NCBI GenBank assembly: GCA_028691155.1
Contig: JAQUZV010000044.1
Location: forward strand, 1-11,668
DNA from: Victivallales bacterium
Lineage (GTDB): Bacteria > Verrucomicrobiota > Lentisphaeria > Victivallales > SZUA-371
Reading direction: 5' to 3'
Length of the DNA stretch: 11,668 nt
In this document: positions 1 through 7,722 of the stretch, piece after piece
Layout of the letters: the number at the start of each line of letters is the position of its first letter
How positions within the stretch are numbered: position 1 is the stretch's first letter
The notes under the pieces: generated by a model
The model's input: only the letters and a program-made list of their open reading frames with translations
Told to the model about the DNA's origin: nothing
The model's database searches: none
Position numbers and translations under genes: made by a program

Positions 1-939
1 CTGGTGCGCTATCCCCTGATGCTGGAGGGCGGAACCAATCTGAGAACCTGGTTGCGGGTGCCGAAAACCATTCCCGGCGGAATGATTTTTGTGGCCGGAG
101 GCAAGTTCATCTGCGGCAACAATGAGGCCGCGGCCGCGGCCGGTTCCGGTTCCGAGGTGTCGCTCGATGCTTTTTACATCAAGAAATACGAGGTGACGTT
201 TCGCGAATATCTGGAATTCTGGCGGACTCTGAGCGGCAAGGAACGGGAGCTTTACCGCGGCCGCCGGCTGGCGCCCGACCGTACCTCCGTCAATCTCTTG
301 GAGGATGACGGCGGCATCCTGCCGCCCTATACGGAAAAACTGCCGGTGGTGGGGATTACCCGTGAGGCCGCGGAGGCGTTTTGCCGCTGGCGCAGTCGCA
401 TGACCGGCGCCCGGTACCGGTTGCCGACGGTGCCGGAATGGGAAAAGGCGGCCCGCGGCCCGGACGGCCGTTCGTTCGTCTGGGGAAATCATATTATTTA
501 CGATGCGGCGTTGAACGGCGCGTCCGACAGCGCCTTGCTGGCGCGTTATCCGGTCGGGGCGCCGCCGGGCAGTTTCCCGGCCGACTTTTCCCTTTACGGG
601 GTTTGCGATATGGAAGGCAATGTCCGGGAGTTTACGGCCGACAGTTCAAAATCGGGGATGCTGCCGTTGATCAAGGGCGCCAGCCGTTTTACCGGTCCGG
701 ACTTCCTTTACTGCTGGCGTAATTCCTTTGAAATCATGTATCTCAATGATGTCGGGTTTCGCTACGTCATGGAGGCGGAGGCGTCGGAGCGGCAGATGCC
801 GGTTGCCGATGGGACGGCATTGTCGGACGCTGATTTGCCGGTGTCGGATTTGCTGTCGAAGTCTTTGGATATGAAATCGCTGTTACCGCTTCCGGCCGGA
901 GGAAAAACGGAAGAGGAATGGCTGGGGGGGCCAAAATGA
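1..939 (+). CDS. SUMF1/FGE-like domain protein, C-terminal part (5' end cut by window)
   Basis: The reading frame is open from the first base and stops with TGA at 937-939. A GTG at position 4 could serve as a start, but the protein probably continues upstream, since the frame is open and no ribosome site is visible. Residue numbers count from that GTG. The sequence follows the SUMF1 (formylglycine-generating-enzyme) fold from about residue 24 to 255: PGGMIFVAGGKF, FYIKKYEVT (57-65), RLPTVPEWEKAARG, DMEGNVREF and GFRYV (251-255). True formylglycine-generating enzymes use a cysteine pair near the C-terminal end of the fold. Here that region has one cysteine (C237 in YCWRN), so catalysis is doubtful and a structural or ligand-binding role is more likely. 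The stretch LRTWLRVPKTIPGGM before the domain resembles the linker in Ser/Thr-kinase-SUMF1 fusions, so a kinase may lie upstream; that is inference. A tail of about 55 residues with no recognised domain follows the fold. The gene converges on the EIIA gene. Confidence 0.85.
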   Translation: MVRYPLMLEGGTNLRTWLRVPKTIPGGMIFVAGGKFICGNNEAAAAAGSGSEVSLDAFYIKKYEVTFREYLEFWRTLSGKERELYRGRRLAPDRTSVNLLEDDGGILPPYTEKLPVVGITREAAEAFCRWRSRMTGARYRLPTVPEWEKAARGPDGRSFVWGNHIIYDAALNGASDSALLARYPVGAPPGSFPADFSLYGVCDMEGNVREFTADSSKSGMLPLIKGASRFTGPDFLYCWRNSFEIMYLNDVGFRYVMEAEASERQMPVADGTALSDADLPVSDLLSKSLDMKSLLPLPAGGKTEEEWLGGPK

Positions 940-965
940 TTTCCGGGGTGATGCCGCCGGGGAGA

Positions 966-1008
966 AATAAAAAACCTCAAACCGTTGGTCTGAAACCGTG
1001 GTTTGAGG
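966..1008 (-). terminator. Rho-independent terminator of the EIIA gene
   Basis: CCTCAAACC at 975-983 pairs perfectly with GGTTTGAGG at 1000-1008, giving a 9-bp stem. Within the loop, GGT (987-989) can pair with ACC (995-997). Read on the minus strand, the stem is followed at once by six T, then A and three more T (974 down to 965). This places it about 34 bases past the stop of the EIIA gene. The plus-strand side has no T-run, so it is less likely to terminate the SUMF1 gene efficiently, although the hairpin lies 35 bases past that stop. Confidence 0.85.
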
Positions 1009-1042
1009 CTTGCTTTGGTAATCGCCGGTATATTACCGGGAA

Positions 1043-1528
1043 CTATTCTTCTTCGTCTTCCGGTTCATCCTTGCGGCGGCGCTTGAGCACCTTCAGCACA
1101 TTGGACGGCTTGTCGAAGTTGGCGACGATTTCATTGATGATTTCTTCATCGCGCATTTTGGCGGAGACGCTGCCGAGCAGTTCAAGATAAGATTCCTGGT
1201 TGCCGGAGGGAGCCATGATGTAAAGAATGACGCGAACAGGTTTTTCGTCCTGGGAGCCGTAATCGATAATGGGATTTTCACAGAGGCCGCAGATAATGAC
1301 CGGATGCGGAATTTCTTCCAGGCGGATATGGGGGAGGGCGAGGCCGAATCCGACGCCGGTGGTCATCATTTTTTCCCGTTTCCAGGTCAGTTCGCGGATC
1401 CGGTCGATGCTGATGCTGGAGCGGTCGGCGGCCAGAAAAATTACTTCTTCCAGCACTTCACGCTTGTCTTTGCCTTTGAGATGCACGACGGAATTTTTAT
1501 CGACATACTTGGTAAATCGATTTTTCAT
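1043..1528 (-). CDS. PTS EIIA domain protein, fructose/nitrogen (PtsN-like) family
   Basis: This 161-residue protein matches the single-domain PTS EIIA family of the fructose/nitrogen type in length and motif order. The diagnostic segment is GVGFGLALPHIR (58-69); H67 should be the phosphorylated histidine that accepts phosphate from HPr or NPr. The later segment VRVILYIMAPSGNQESYLELL is also typical. The protein ends in a charged tail (RRRKDEPEDEEE) beyond the domain. It is cytoplasmic. No EIIB, EIIC, HPr or EI gene is adjacent, so a regulatory role of the EIIA-Ntr kind is more likely than sugar uptake, but this is inferred from the short neighbourhood only. The ATG at 1528-1526 is supported by an AGGAG ribosome site at 1542-1538, with 9 bases between. 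The gene is single, converges on the SUMF1 gene and ends in a clear terminator. Family call is firm; the exact role is not. Confidence 0.9.
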   Translation of the reverse strand: MKNRFTKYVDKNSVVHLKGKDKREVLEEVIFLAADRSSISIDRIRELTWKREKMMTTGVGFGLALPHIRLEEIPHPVIICGLCENPIIDYGSQDEKPVRVILYIMAPSGNQESYLELLGSVSAKMRDEEIINEIVANFDKPSNVLKVLKRRRKDEPEDEEE

Positions 1529-1575
1529 TATTCGAAACTCCTAATATAATGTTTGTATTTCAGGCTGACGCCGGA

Positions 1576-1602
1576 TTGCGGGAATCATTGTTCCGGGCGC
1601 AA
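1576..1602. promoter_or_regulatory. Imperfect dyad upstream of the EIIA gene
   Basis: TTGCG (1576-1580) and GGAA (1581-1584) pair with TTCC (1591-1594) and CGCAA (1598-1602), leaving a TCATTG loop and three unpaired G on the 3' side. It lies 48-74 bases upstream of the EIIA start codon, where an operator could sit. A second small hairpin, TGCCC (1606-1610) with GGGCA (1617-1621), follows. The rest of the 1529-1814 intergenic stretch is AT-rich and shows no gene. A regulatory role is speculation from position and symmetry. Confidence 0.25.
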
Positions 1603-1735
1603 ACCTGCCCTTCCCGGGGCAAATTAAAGAAGTGACAGTAAAAAAAAGATAGCCCGCCAATGGTTCTTTTTCAATCCGATAATCGATGGCGGGGAGAAAA
1701 ATAGTTAAAATAATTGTCGTTGCGACCGGTTTGAA

Positions 1736-1764
1736 TTTTAAAAAATGTCGGAACGATGTATATT
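1736..1764 (+). promoter_or_regulatory. Possible promoter of the 1815-2504 gene
   Basis: A TATATT hexamer at 1759-1764 is a good -10 candidate about 50 bases before the start codon, in an AT-rich stretch. The -35 is weak: TTTTAA lies at 1736-1741 with 17-base spacing, while the better-looking TTGAAT at 1731-1736 gives a 22-base spacer. The call rests mainly on the -10 and the position. Confidence 0.35.
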
Positions 1765-1814
1765 ACGCCGCGATGGAATTAGAAAAAATTAACGGATAAA
1801 TCCGGGAGAATGAA

Positions 1815-2504
1815 ATGCAATTATTGGCTCCGCTGGTGAGTTTTTATGAATCCTTGCTGTTGGCGACAAAAGAGTTGTTGCTGCTGATTCGGCAATGGTC
1901 TTATCTGATCGGGAATGCCGATATTATGCCCGGAGTCTGGTTTTTGATCCTGGTGCCGCTGCTGTGGGGACTGTATCTGGCCAGTGGTTTTCTGTCCGCC
2001 ACCTTTACCGAAATCAAAGGTCGGTCCCGGGTGGGGCACTTCTTCGGCGGTTTGGTCTTGCCGGTGCTTTATCCGGTGGTGGCGTCGCAACTGAAGAATA
2101 TCCGGGTGAATGAGACCGCAAATAAAAAAGAACGGGAAAATATGAAGCGTCTCAATATCAGTCATGAGGTGACCGCCAAGTTTTTCGAGAAATCCGGGCG
2201 GGAATATGTGCCGACCGATGCGCCCCTGCACCAGGAAAAACCGCAGGAAGAGCCCCGGTTTTTCGGCGCCGGCAGCGAACAGAAAATGACGATGATTCAT
2301 TTCAAATCCCTGATGCTGAATCCCGATGGTTCCTCCGCCGGGCCGTTTCGGGTTACCACGGTCGATGACCGGGTGCTGGACGCGGAACGCATTGTCGATG
2401 CCATGGATGAAGTGGTGGTGTTCGAAACCCGGGCGGCGGACGGCAAAATCCGCACGATTCGAGTGCGTTACGAAAATATTGCGGAATGTCTGCTGTTGCA
2501 ATGA
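1815..2504 (+). CDS. Membrane protein of unknown function
   Basis: I do not recognise this 229-residue protein. The N-terminal part is hydrophobic: a leucine-rich amphipathic stretch (about 14-32), a clear membrane helix (about 40-62, WFLILVPLLWGLYLASG) and a second hydrophobic segment (about 74-91) containing prolines. A short polar linker follows, then a soluble C-terminal region. The last 70 or so residues (about 160-229) alternate hydrophobic and polar residues like a small beta-rich domain, ending in IRVRYENIAECLLLQ. The likely arrangement is a pair of membrane segments with a cytoplasmic C-terminal domain, because the positive residues (K68, R70, R72 and K94) flank the second segment. 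The ATG has a GGGAG ribosome site at 1804-1808, six bases before it. The gene has its own upstream region and a strong terminator, so it is probably monocistronic. Coding is well supported; function is unknown. Confidence 0.8.
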   Translation: MQLLAPLVSFYESLLLATKELLLLIRQWSYLIGNADIMPGVWFLILVPLLWGLYLASGFLSATFTEIKGRSRVGHFFGGLVLPVLYPVVASQLKNIRVNETANKKERENMKRLNISHEVTAKFFEKSGREYVPTDAPLHQEKPQEEPRFFGAGSEQKMTMIHFKSLMLNPDGSSAGPFRVTTVDDRVLDAERIVDAMDEVVVFETRAADGKIRTIRVRYENIAECLLLQ

Positions 2505-2525
2505 TTTCCTGCTCGCGGCGGCCGC

Positions 2526-2565
2526 TCGATCCCGGAACCATGACGGCTCCGGGCGATTTTTTTTT
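2526..2565 (+). terminator. Rho-independent terminator after the 1815-2504 gene
   Basis: CCCGGA (2531-2536) pairs with TCCGGG (2548-2553), extended inward by CC/GG across one mismatch around an ATGAC loop, and outward by TCG (2526-2528) with CGA (2554-2556) across a two-base bulge. Nine T (2557-2565) follow directly. It separates the membrane-protein gene from ileS. Confidence 0.9.
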
Positions 2566-2567
2566 GT

Positions 2568-2601
2568 TTGACCATGAATTTTGCGATGCGATGACGATAA
2601 T
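2568..2601 (+). promoter_or_regulatory. Weak candidate promoter of the ileS operon
   Basis: Because a terminator ends at 2565, ileS needs a promoter in the 62 bases before its ATG. TTGACC (2568-2573) is a good -35 and GATAAT (2596-2601) a good -10, but the spacing is 22 bases, longer than usual. No T-box leader fits in this space. Low confidence in the exact elements; the need for a promoter here is a firmer inference. Confidence 0.3.
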
Positions 2602-2627
2602 GATAAAAGAATGGATTGCAGTGAAAA

Positions 2628-5600
2628 ATGTTTAAGCCTGTCAATAACCAACCTGATTTTTCCCGTCAGGAGGAAGAAGTCCTGGCATTCTGGCAAAAAA
2701 ACAATATCTTTGCCCAGTCGCTGGAAAACCGTCGGGGCGCGGATGAGTTCGTTTTTTACGACGGCCCCCCGTTTGCTACCGGATTGCCGCATTACGGCCA
2801 CCTGCTGGCCGGAACCATTAAAGACGTGGTGCCGCGTTACCAGACCATGCGCGGAAAGTACTGCGACCGGGTTTTCGGCTGGGACTGTCATGGCCTGCCG
2901 GTGGAATACGAGATGGAGAAAGAACTCAAGCTGTCCGGCAAGAAAGAGATCGAAAGTTACGGCATCGGCAAATTCAACGAGTCCTGCCGCAACATTGTCC
3001 TGCGCTATACGGCCGAATGGGAACAGGAGGTCACCCGGATGGGACGCTGGGTCGATTTCCGACGCGGTTACCGGACTATGGACCGCGATTACATGGAATC
3101 GATCTGGTGGGTCTTCAAACAATTGTGGGACCAGGAGCTGATTTACGAAGGTTATAAGATTCTGCCGTATTGTCCGCGCTGCTCCACGCCGTTGTCCAAT
3201 TTCGAAGCCAACCAGGGCTATATGGAGGTCAGCGATCCGGCCATTACCATTCGTTTCGCCGATGTCGACGAACCGGGTACCTGGTTCCTGGCCTGGACGA
3301 CCACCCCCTGGACCCTGCCGTCGAATATGGCGCTGGCGGCCGGTCCGGATATCGATTATGTGAAAATCAAGGATGGTGATGCCTGTTACGTCATGGCCGA
3401 GGCGCGGGTGCCGGCCTATTATAAGAAAGAAAAACCGGAAATTGTCGCCCGCTTCAAGGGTCGCGAACTCAACGGTCGCCAATACCGGCCGCTGTTTCCC
3501 TATTTTGCCGACCTGGCCGGAGATGGGGCGTTTCGGATCATCAATGCCGATTTCGTCAGCACCGAGGACGGGACCGGGATCGTACACATTGCTCCCGGTT
3601 TCGGGGAAGACGACAACGCGGCCGGACGGGCCAACGGGATTCCCGAAGTCTGTCCGATCGACGCCGAATGCCGCTTCACCGCGGAAGTGTCCGATTATTT
3701 CGGCATGTATGTCAAGGACGCCGACAAAGAGATCATCCGGCGGCTGAAGGAAGAAGGGAAACTGGTTCATCGCGGCGTCATCAACCATAATTATCCCCAC
3801 TGCTGGCGGGACGATTCCCCGCTGATTTATCGTGCGGTGTCCACCTGGTTCGTCCGGATCGACCGGATCAAGGACAAAATGCTGGAGGCCAACCGGCGCA
3901 TCTCCTGGATGCCGGAGCACCTGAAAGACGGTCGTTTCGGCAAATGGCTGGAGAATGCCCGCGACTGGGCCATCAGCCGCAACCGTTACTGGGGAACGCC
4001 GCTGCCGATTTGGCGCAACGACGAAGGCGAGTTCATCTGCGTCGGCTCGGTGGCCGAACTGGAACAGTTGACCGGCCGGAAAATCGACGATATCCATAAA
4101 CACTTCGTCGATGAGCTGGAAATTCCGTCGCCGTCCGGCAAATCGCCGTTGCGGCGGGTGCCGGAAGTCCTCGACTGCTGGTTTGAAAGCGGTTCGATGC
4201 CCTATGCCCAACACCATTATCCGTTTGAGAATAAAGCGCATTTCGAAGAAAATTTTCCGGCCGACTTTATCGCCGAAGGGCTGGACCAGACCCGCGGCTG
4301 GTTCTATACCTTGACGGTATTGGCGGCGGCGCTGTTTGACAAACCGGCGTTTCAGCATGTGGTGGTCAACGGATTGATTCTGGCCGAAGACGGACAGAAG
4401 ATGTCGAAGCGCAAGAAAAATTACCCCGATCCCATGTCGGTCATCGAGAGTTTCGGCGCCGACGCGTTGCGGCTGTTCATGTTGGGATCCCAGGTGGTCC
4501 GGGCCGAAGACCTCAAATTTTCCGAGGCCGGGGTTCGGGAAGTGTTGCGGACTGTAATGTTGCCGATGTGGAATGCGTACAGCTTTTTCGTCACCTACGC
4601 CAATCTCGACCAGTGGTCGCCGGCGCCCGCGACCGCGGCGGCTCCGTTTGTTCCCGGCAATCCGCTGGACCGCTGGATTCTGGCGTCCATGACCCAGATG
4701 GTGGAGGAAATCCGTACCGAGATGGACCGTTATAATCTGCAGAAGGCGGCCAACCGGTTCGAAAAATTCGTGGACGATCTGACCAACTGGTACATCCGGC
4801 GGAGCCGGCGCCGGTTCTGGAAGAGTCAGAACGATGCGGACAAGAACGAGGCCTACCGGACGCTGCATTTTGCCTTGCTGACGTTTGCCCGGACGGCCGC
4901 GCCGTTCATTCCGTTTGCCACCGAGGCGATCTACCGCAATCTGCGGACGCCGGATATGCCCGAATCGGTCCATTTGTGCGACTTCCCGGTTCCGGACGAC
5001 TCCCGCCGCGATCCCCGGTTGGAAACCCAGATGGAACTGACCATGAAAGCGGTGTCGCTGGGGCGCTTTCTCCGTACGCAGCATGCGCTCAAGACGCGGC
5101 AGCCGCTGCGGCGGGCGATCATTGTGGTGGCCGATGCGGCGGCTCGGCAGATGTTGGAGGAAACCGCCGATATTATTGCCGAAGAACTCAACGTGAAAAA
5201 TATTGTTTTCGATCGCCTGGAGACCAAGTTGGTGCAACGCAGTGTCAAAGCCAACTTCAAGCTGCTGGGGCCGAAGCTCGGCAAAGCGATGAAGGAAGCG
5301 GCCGGAATGATTGCCGGATTCAATGAAGATCAGATCGCGGCGGTTCTGGACGGCGCCGGCATTCCGCTGACCCTGGCCGATGGCACCACCGTCACGATCA
5401 CGGCGGTGGACCTGGTGGTGCAGCGGCAGGAAAAACCGGGCATGACGGTGGCGACCGATGCCGGAATTACCCTGGCGCTGGATACGGTGTTGGATCGGGA
5501 GCTGATCGACGAGGGATTTGTCCGGGAATTTGTCAGCCGGATTCAGAATCTGCGCAAAGATGGCGGTTTGGATGTTGCCGACCGGATTGCCGTCCGCTGC

Positions 5601-5756
5601 CGCGTTCCCGAAGATCGGCGGTCGGTGCTGGAAAATTTCCGGCAGCATATTTGTGATGAAACGTTGGCGGTCGCTATGGATATGACGGCCGATCCGACGG
5701 GAGAGTCGCTCGATATCAACGGCAGTATGTGTGTGTTGGAAATTGTTAAGCAATGA
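2628..5756 (+). CDS. ileS: Isoleucyl-tRNA synthetase, type 2 (eukaryotic-like)
   Basis: This cytoplasmic class I synthetase joins isoleucine to tRNA-Ile using ATP. The 1042-residue length fits the longer type 2 form. The HIGH-type ATP motif is HYGH (55-58) within GPPFATGLPHYGH, and the second signature is KMSKR (591-595). The inserted editing domain, which clears mischarged valine, shows TTTPWTLPSN (224-233) and GTGIVHIAPGFGEDD (315-329). The catalytic core continues with DWAISRNRYWGTP (446-458), and the anticodon-binding part starts near DDLTNWYIRRS (716-726). The C-terminal region lacks a four-cysteine zinc finger, as expected of type 2. Type 2 enzymes are known for low sensitivity to mupirocin; that this one is insensitive is inference. 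The ATG at 2628 is the first available start, as a TGA lies in frame at 2622. No strong ribosome site precedes it. The stop overlaps the next start (ATGA). Confidence 0.97.
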   Translation: MFKPVNNQPDFSRQEEEVLAFWQKNNIFAQSLENRRGADEFVFYDGPPFATGLPHYGHLLAGTIKDVVPRYQTMRGKYCDRVFGWDCHGLPVEYEMEKELKLSGKKEIESYGIGKFNESCRNIVLRYTAEWEQEVTRMGRWVDFRRGYRTMDRDYMESIWWVFKQLWDQELIYEGYKILPYCPRCSTPLSNFEANQGYMEVSDPAITIRFADVDEPGTWFLAWTTTPWTLPSNMALAAGPDIDYVKIKDGDACYVMAEARVPAYYKKEKPEIVARFKGRELNGRQYRPLFPYFADLAGDGAFRIINADFVSTEDGTGIVHIAPGFGEDDNAAGRANGIPEVCPIDAECRFTAEVSDYFGMYVKDADKEIIRRLKEEGKLVHRGVINHNYPHCWRDDSPLIYRAVSTWFVRIDRIKDKMLEANRRISWMPEHLKDGRFGKWLENARDWAISRNRYWGTPLPIWRNDEGEFICVGSVAELEQLTGRKIDDIHKHFVDELEIPSPSGKSPLRRVPEVLDCWFESGSMPYAQHHYPFENKAHFEENFPADFIAEGLDQTRGWFYTLTVLAAALFDKPAFQHVVVNGLILAEDGQKMSKRKKNYPDPMSVIESFGADALRLFMLGSQVVRAEDLKFSEAGVREVLRTVMLPMWNAYSFFVTYANLDQWSPAPATAAAPFVPGNPLDRWILASMTQMVEEIRTEMDRYNLQKAANRFEKFVDDLTNWYIRRSRRRFWKSQNDADKNEAYRTLHFALLTFARTAAPFIPFATEAIYRNLRTPDMPESVHLCDFPVPDDSRRDPRLETQMELTMKAVSLGRFLRTQHALKTRQPLRRAIIVVADAAARQMLEETADIIAEELNVKNIVFDRLETKLVQRSVKANFKLLGPKLGKAMKEAAGMIAGFNEDQIAAVLDGAGIPLTLADGTTVTITAVDLVVQRQEKPGMTVATDAGITLALDTVLDRELIDEGFVREFVSRIQNLRKDGGLDVADRIAVRCRVPEDRRSVLENFRQHICDETLAVAMDMTADPTGESLDINGSMCVLEIVKQ

Positions 5757-6673
5757 CCGTTCCCTCCCAACCTGAACACGGTGATACGCCGTCGGCATCC
5801 GCTCCGGAAGCCGGCGGCGGAATGCCGGACGCCGCGTCGGCGGAATGCCACGCTTCCGAAGGGCCGGAAGCCGTGCCTCCCGGAGACCGGTCTTCCCTTT
5901 CGCCCGAAGAATCGCTGGCAGATATGATCGATGCCGGGATTCGGGAAGCGGCGGCCGGAACCGTGGCCGGATCTTGCCGTATGGAGTGTATCGACTGCGG
6001 TGCCGTTTATAATTCCGAGCAGCCGCTGGAAACCTGCGAGTGCCCGCAATGCCATGGGGTCATGTATCCGCAGGGGATTTTCAATGAAGAAGATACGGTG
6101 ACATATGATGCGGCGGACACCGACACGCTGTTGCGGGAACACGGATCGGGCGAGAATGAAATGACCGAGTCCAAACGGGCGCTCAAAGTGGCGCAGCCGG
6201 TCAGTGTCGGAATGTTCACTTCCACCCATACCGGGCCGATCAGCGGCTCCAGCAGCACCGCGCTCAAAATGGTGGACTTCCTGAGCGGTTCTTCCAGTTC
6301 GATCCAGTTGGAGCCACGGGTGATTTCATCCACCGAAGAGGAGATGGCGGCCATTGATCGGGAAAAACGCAATCTGCTGGAGGAACGGCGGCGGTTGCAG
6401 GAAGAGCAGAATGAGTTTGCTTCGGCCGTGGCGGCGTTCGAGAATCGGTCCAAGGATTTGGAAGAACTGCGGTTGAATCTGGAACTGGAGAAAGAAAATC
6501 AGGTAATCGTGGATGAAAACCGCACCGCCAATCTGCAGTTGCAGCGGGAACAGTTGCAGTCGGAATACAAACGGACCATGCGGCGGATAATTTTCTGGAC
6601 GTGCGGCGGGCTGGTGGCGGAAGCCATGATTATCCTGCTGCTGTTGTTGTTGCTGCTGCTGGGAAAGAAATAA
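5753..6673 (+). CDS. Tail-anchored zinc-ribbon and coiled-coil protein, unknown function
   Basis: I do not recognise this 306-residue protein, but its architecture is clear. Residues 1-75 are polar, rich in Ala, Pro, Ser and acidic residues, and likely disordered. A zinc-ribbon-like knuckle follows: C79-x2-C82, then C97-x2-C100, with C95 also near. A Ser/Thr-rich stretch (about 140-190) leads to a long charged region (about 194-275, EEEMAAIDREKRNLLEERRR and on) with strong coiled-coil character. The protein ends in one membrane helix (279-303) that finishes in nine leucines and GKK. There is no N-terminal signal, so it should be C-terminally anchored with its bulk in the cytoplasm. The ATG overlaps the ileS stop by four bases, which implies translational coupling, and trpS follows after 65 bases. 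The C-terminal leucines are encoded by a CTG/TTG repeat. A scaffold or membrane-associated partner role is possible but unproven. Confidence 0.75.
   Translation: MTVPSQPEHGDTPSASAPEAGGGMPDAASAECHASEGPEAVPPGDRSSLSPEESLADMIDAGIREAAAGTVAGSCRMECIDCGAVYNSEQPLETCECPQCHGVMYPQGIFNEEDTVTYDAADTDTLLREHGSGENEMTESKRALKVAQPVSVGMFTSTHTGPISGSSSTALKMVDFLSGSSSSIQLEPRVISSTEEEMAAIDREKRNLLEERRRLQEEQNEFASAVAAFENRSKDLEELRLNLELEKENQVIVDENRTANLQLQREQLQSEYKRTMRRIIFWTCGGLVAEAMIILLLLLLLLLGKK
6635..6661 (+). repeat. CTG/TTG trinucleotide tract encoding nine leucines
   Basis: Nine consecutive leucine codons run as three CTG, three TTG and three CTG. They form the end of the predicted membrane anchor of the coiled-coil protein. 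Slippage in whole triplets would change helix length without breaking the frame. Confidence 0.7.
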
Positions 6674-6738
6674 TATTGACGCTCCGAATGCCGGACTTGA
6701 GTTCCGGTCGGGTGAATGTAATAAATCAAGGTGGAAAA

Positions 6739-7701
6739 ATGCGAATTTTATCGGGAATACAGCCTTCCGGCATTCCTCATATCGGCAACTATTTCGGCAT
6801 GATGGAACCGGCGGTCCGGATGCAGGACGAGGGCAATGAAACCTTTCTGTTCATTGCCGATTACCATGCCCTGACCACGTCGCCGGAGCCGGCGGAACTT
6901 CGGCAACGCATCCTCAATGTGGCCATCGATTTCCTGGCTTGCGGTCTCGATCCGGAAAAGACGGTGTTTTACCGGCAGTCGGATTTGCCGCAGGTCTGCG
7001 AACTGACCTGGATATTGAATTGCATTACCACGGTGGGGCTGCTGGAACGCGCCCACAGTTACAAAGACAAAATCGCCAAGGGATTTGTCCCCAATAACGG
7101 ATTGTTTTCCTATCCGGTGCTGATGGCGGCCGATATTTTGTTGTACAAGGCCGATATGGTGCCGGTCGGCAAGGATCAGAAGCAGCATCTGGAAATTACC
7201 CGTGATATCGCCATTCGTTTCAACAACCTGTACGGCGATATTCTGGTGGTGCCGCAGGAGCGGATTCAGGAGCGGGTGGCGGTGATTCCCGGTACCGACG
7301 GACAGAAGATGTCGAAGAGTTACGGCAACACCATTCCGATTTTCGGTCGGGAAAAGGAAATCCGCAAGACGGTGATGAACATCGTGACCGACTGCAAGGG
7401 ACTGGAAGAACCCAAAGACCCGACCACCTGCAATGTGGTGGCGCTCTACAAATTATTCGCGACGGAAGAACAGGTCGGCGAGATGGAAGCCAAATACCGT
7501 GCCGGCAATTACGGCTACGGCCATGCCAAGCAGGCCCTGTTCGAGATCATGTGGGAACGTTTCGCCCCGTTCCGGCAGCGTCGCGAAGAGCTGGCCAAGG
7601 ATCCCGGTTACGTCGAGCAGGTTTTGCGGCGCGGTCGGGAACGGGCGGCGGGAATTGCCGATGCCACGTTGCGGCAGGTTCGCCGCGCCGTCGGACTGTA
7701 A
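6739..7701 (+). CDS. trpS: Tryptophanyl-tRNA synthetase
   Basis: This cytoplasmic class I synthetase charges tRNA-Trp with tryptophan. The 320-residue length fits the compact bacterial family. The N-terminus, LSGIQPSGIPHIGNYFG, carries the HIGH-type motif as HIGN (14-17). FIADYHAL, the LLERAHSYKDK segment and VGKDQKQHLEITRDIA are family landmarks around the tryptophan and ATP pocket. The second signature is KMSKS (190-194), followed by a helical C-terminal domain. The frame is open upstream to 6601, but the start is placed at ATG 6739 because the family begins just before SGIQPSG and an AAGGTGG ribosome site (6728-6734) lies four bases before it. It is the third gene of the ileS unit, 65 bases after the coiled-coil gene, with no convincing promoter between them. 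It converges on the lipoprotein gene, with a perfect hairpin between their ends. Confidence 0.97.
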   Translation: MRILSGIQPSGIPHIGNYFGMMEPAVRMQDEGNETFLFIADYHALTTSPEPAELRQRILNVAIDFLACGLDPEKTVFYRQSDLPQVCELTWILNCITTVGLLERAHSYKDKIAKGFVPNNGLFSYPVLMAADILLYKADMVPVGKDQKQHLEITRDIAIRFNNLYGDILVVPQERIQERVAVIPGTDGQKMSKSYGNTIPIFGREKEIRKTVMNIVTDCKGLEEPKDPTTCNVVALYKLFATEEQVGEMEAKYRAGNYGYGHAKQALFEIMWERFAPFRQRREELAKDPGYVEQVLRRGRERAAGIADATLRQVRRAVGL

Positions 7702-7722
7702 TATTTTCCCCTTGACCAACCA

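Noticed and set aside
1640..1693. CCCGCCA (1653-1659) with TGGCGGG (1687-1693), next to an A-run at 1640-1647, as a minus-strand terminator.
   Set aside because: The loop is 27 bases and no minus-strand gene ends here; the EIIA gene starts downstream instead.
2566..2627. A T-box or other leader controlling ileS.
   Set aside because: Only 62 bases separate the previous terminator from the start codon, too few for a T-box, and no such motif is seen.
1821..5798. A 1325-codon open frame on the minus strand, antisense to the membrane-protein gene and ileS.
   Set aside because: Its product is a low-complexity mix rich in Arg, His, Gly, Pro and Gln with no recognisable domain. It runs through a terminator and an intergenic gap and lies opposite clear genes. 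It is an effect of GC-rich codon bias.
6601..6738. A longer trpS start giving 46 extra residues.
   Set aside because: The extra part is translated from the end of the coiled-coil gene in another frame. The family starts at the SGIQPSG segment and a ribosome site sits just before ATG 6739.
6675..6738. TTGACG at 6676-6681 as a -35 for a separate trpS promoter.
   Set aside because: No -10-like hexamer lies at 16-18 bases; trpS is better explained by read-through from ileS.
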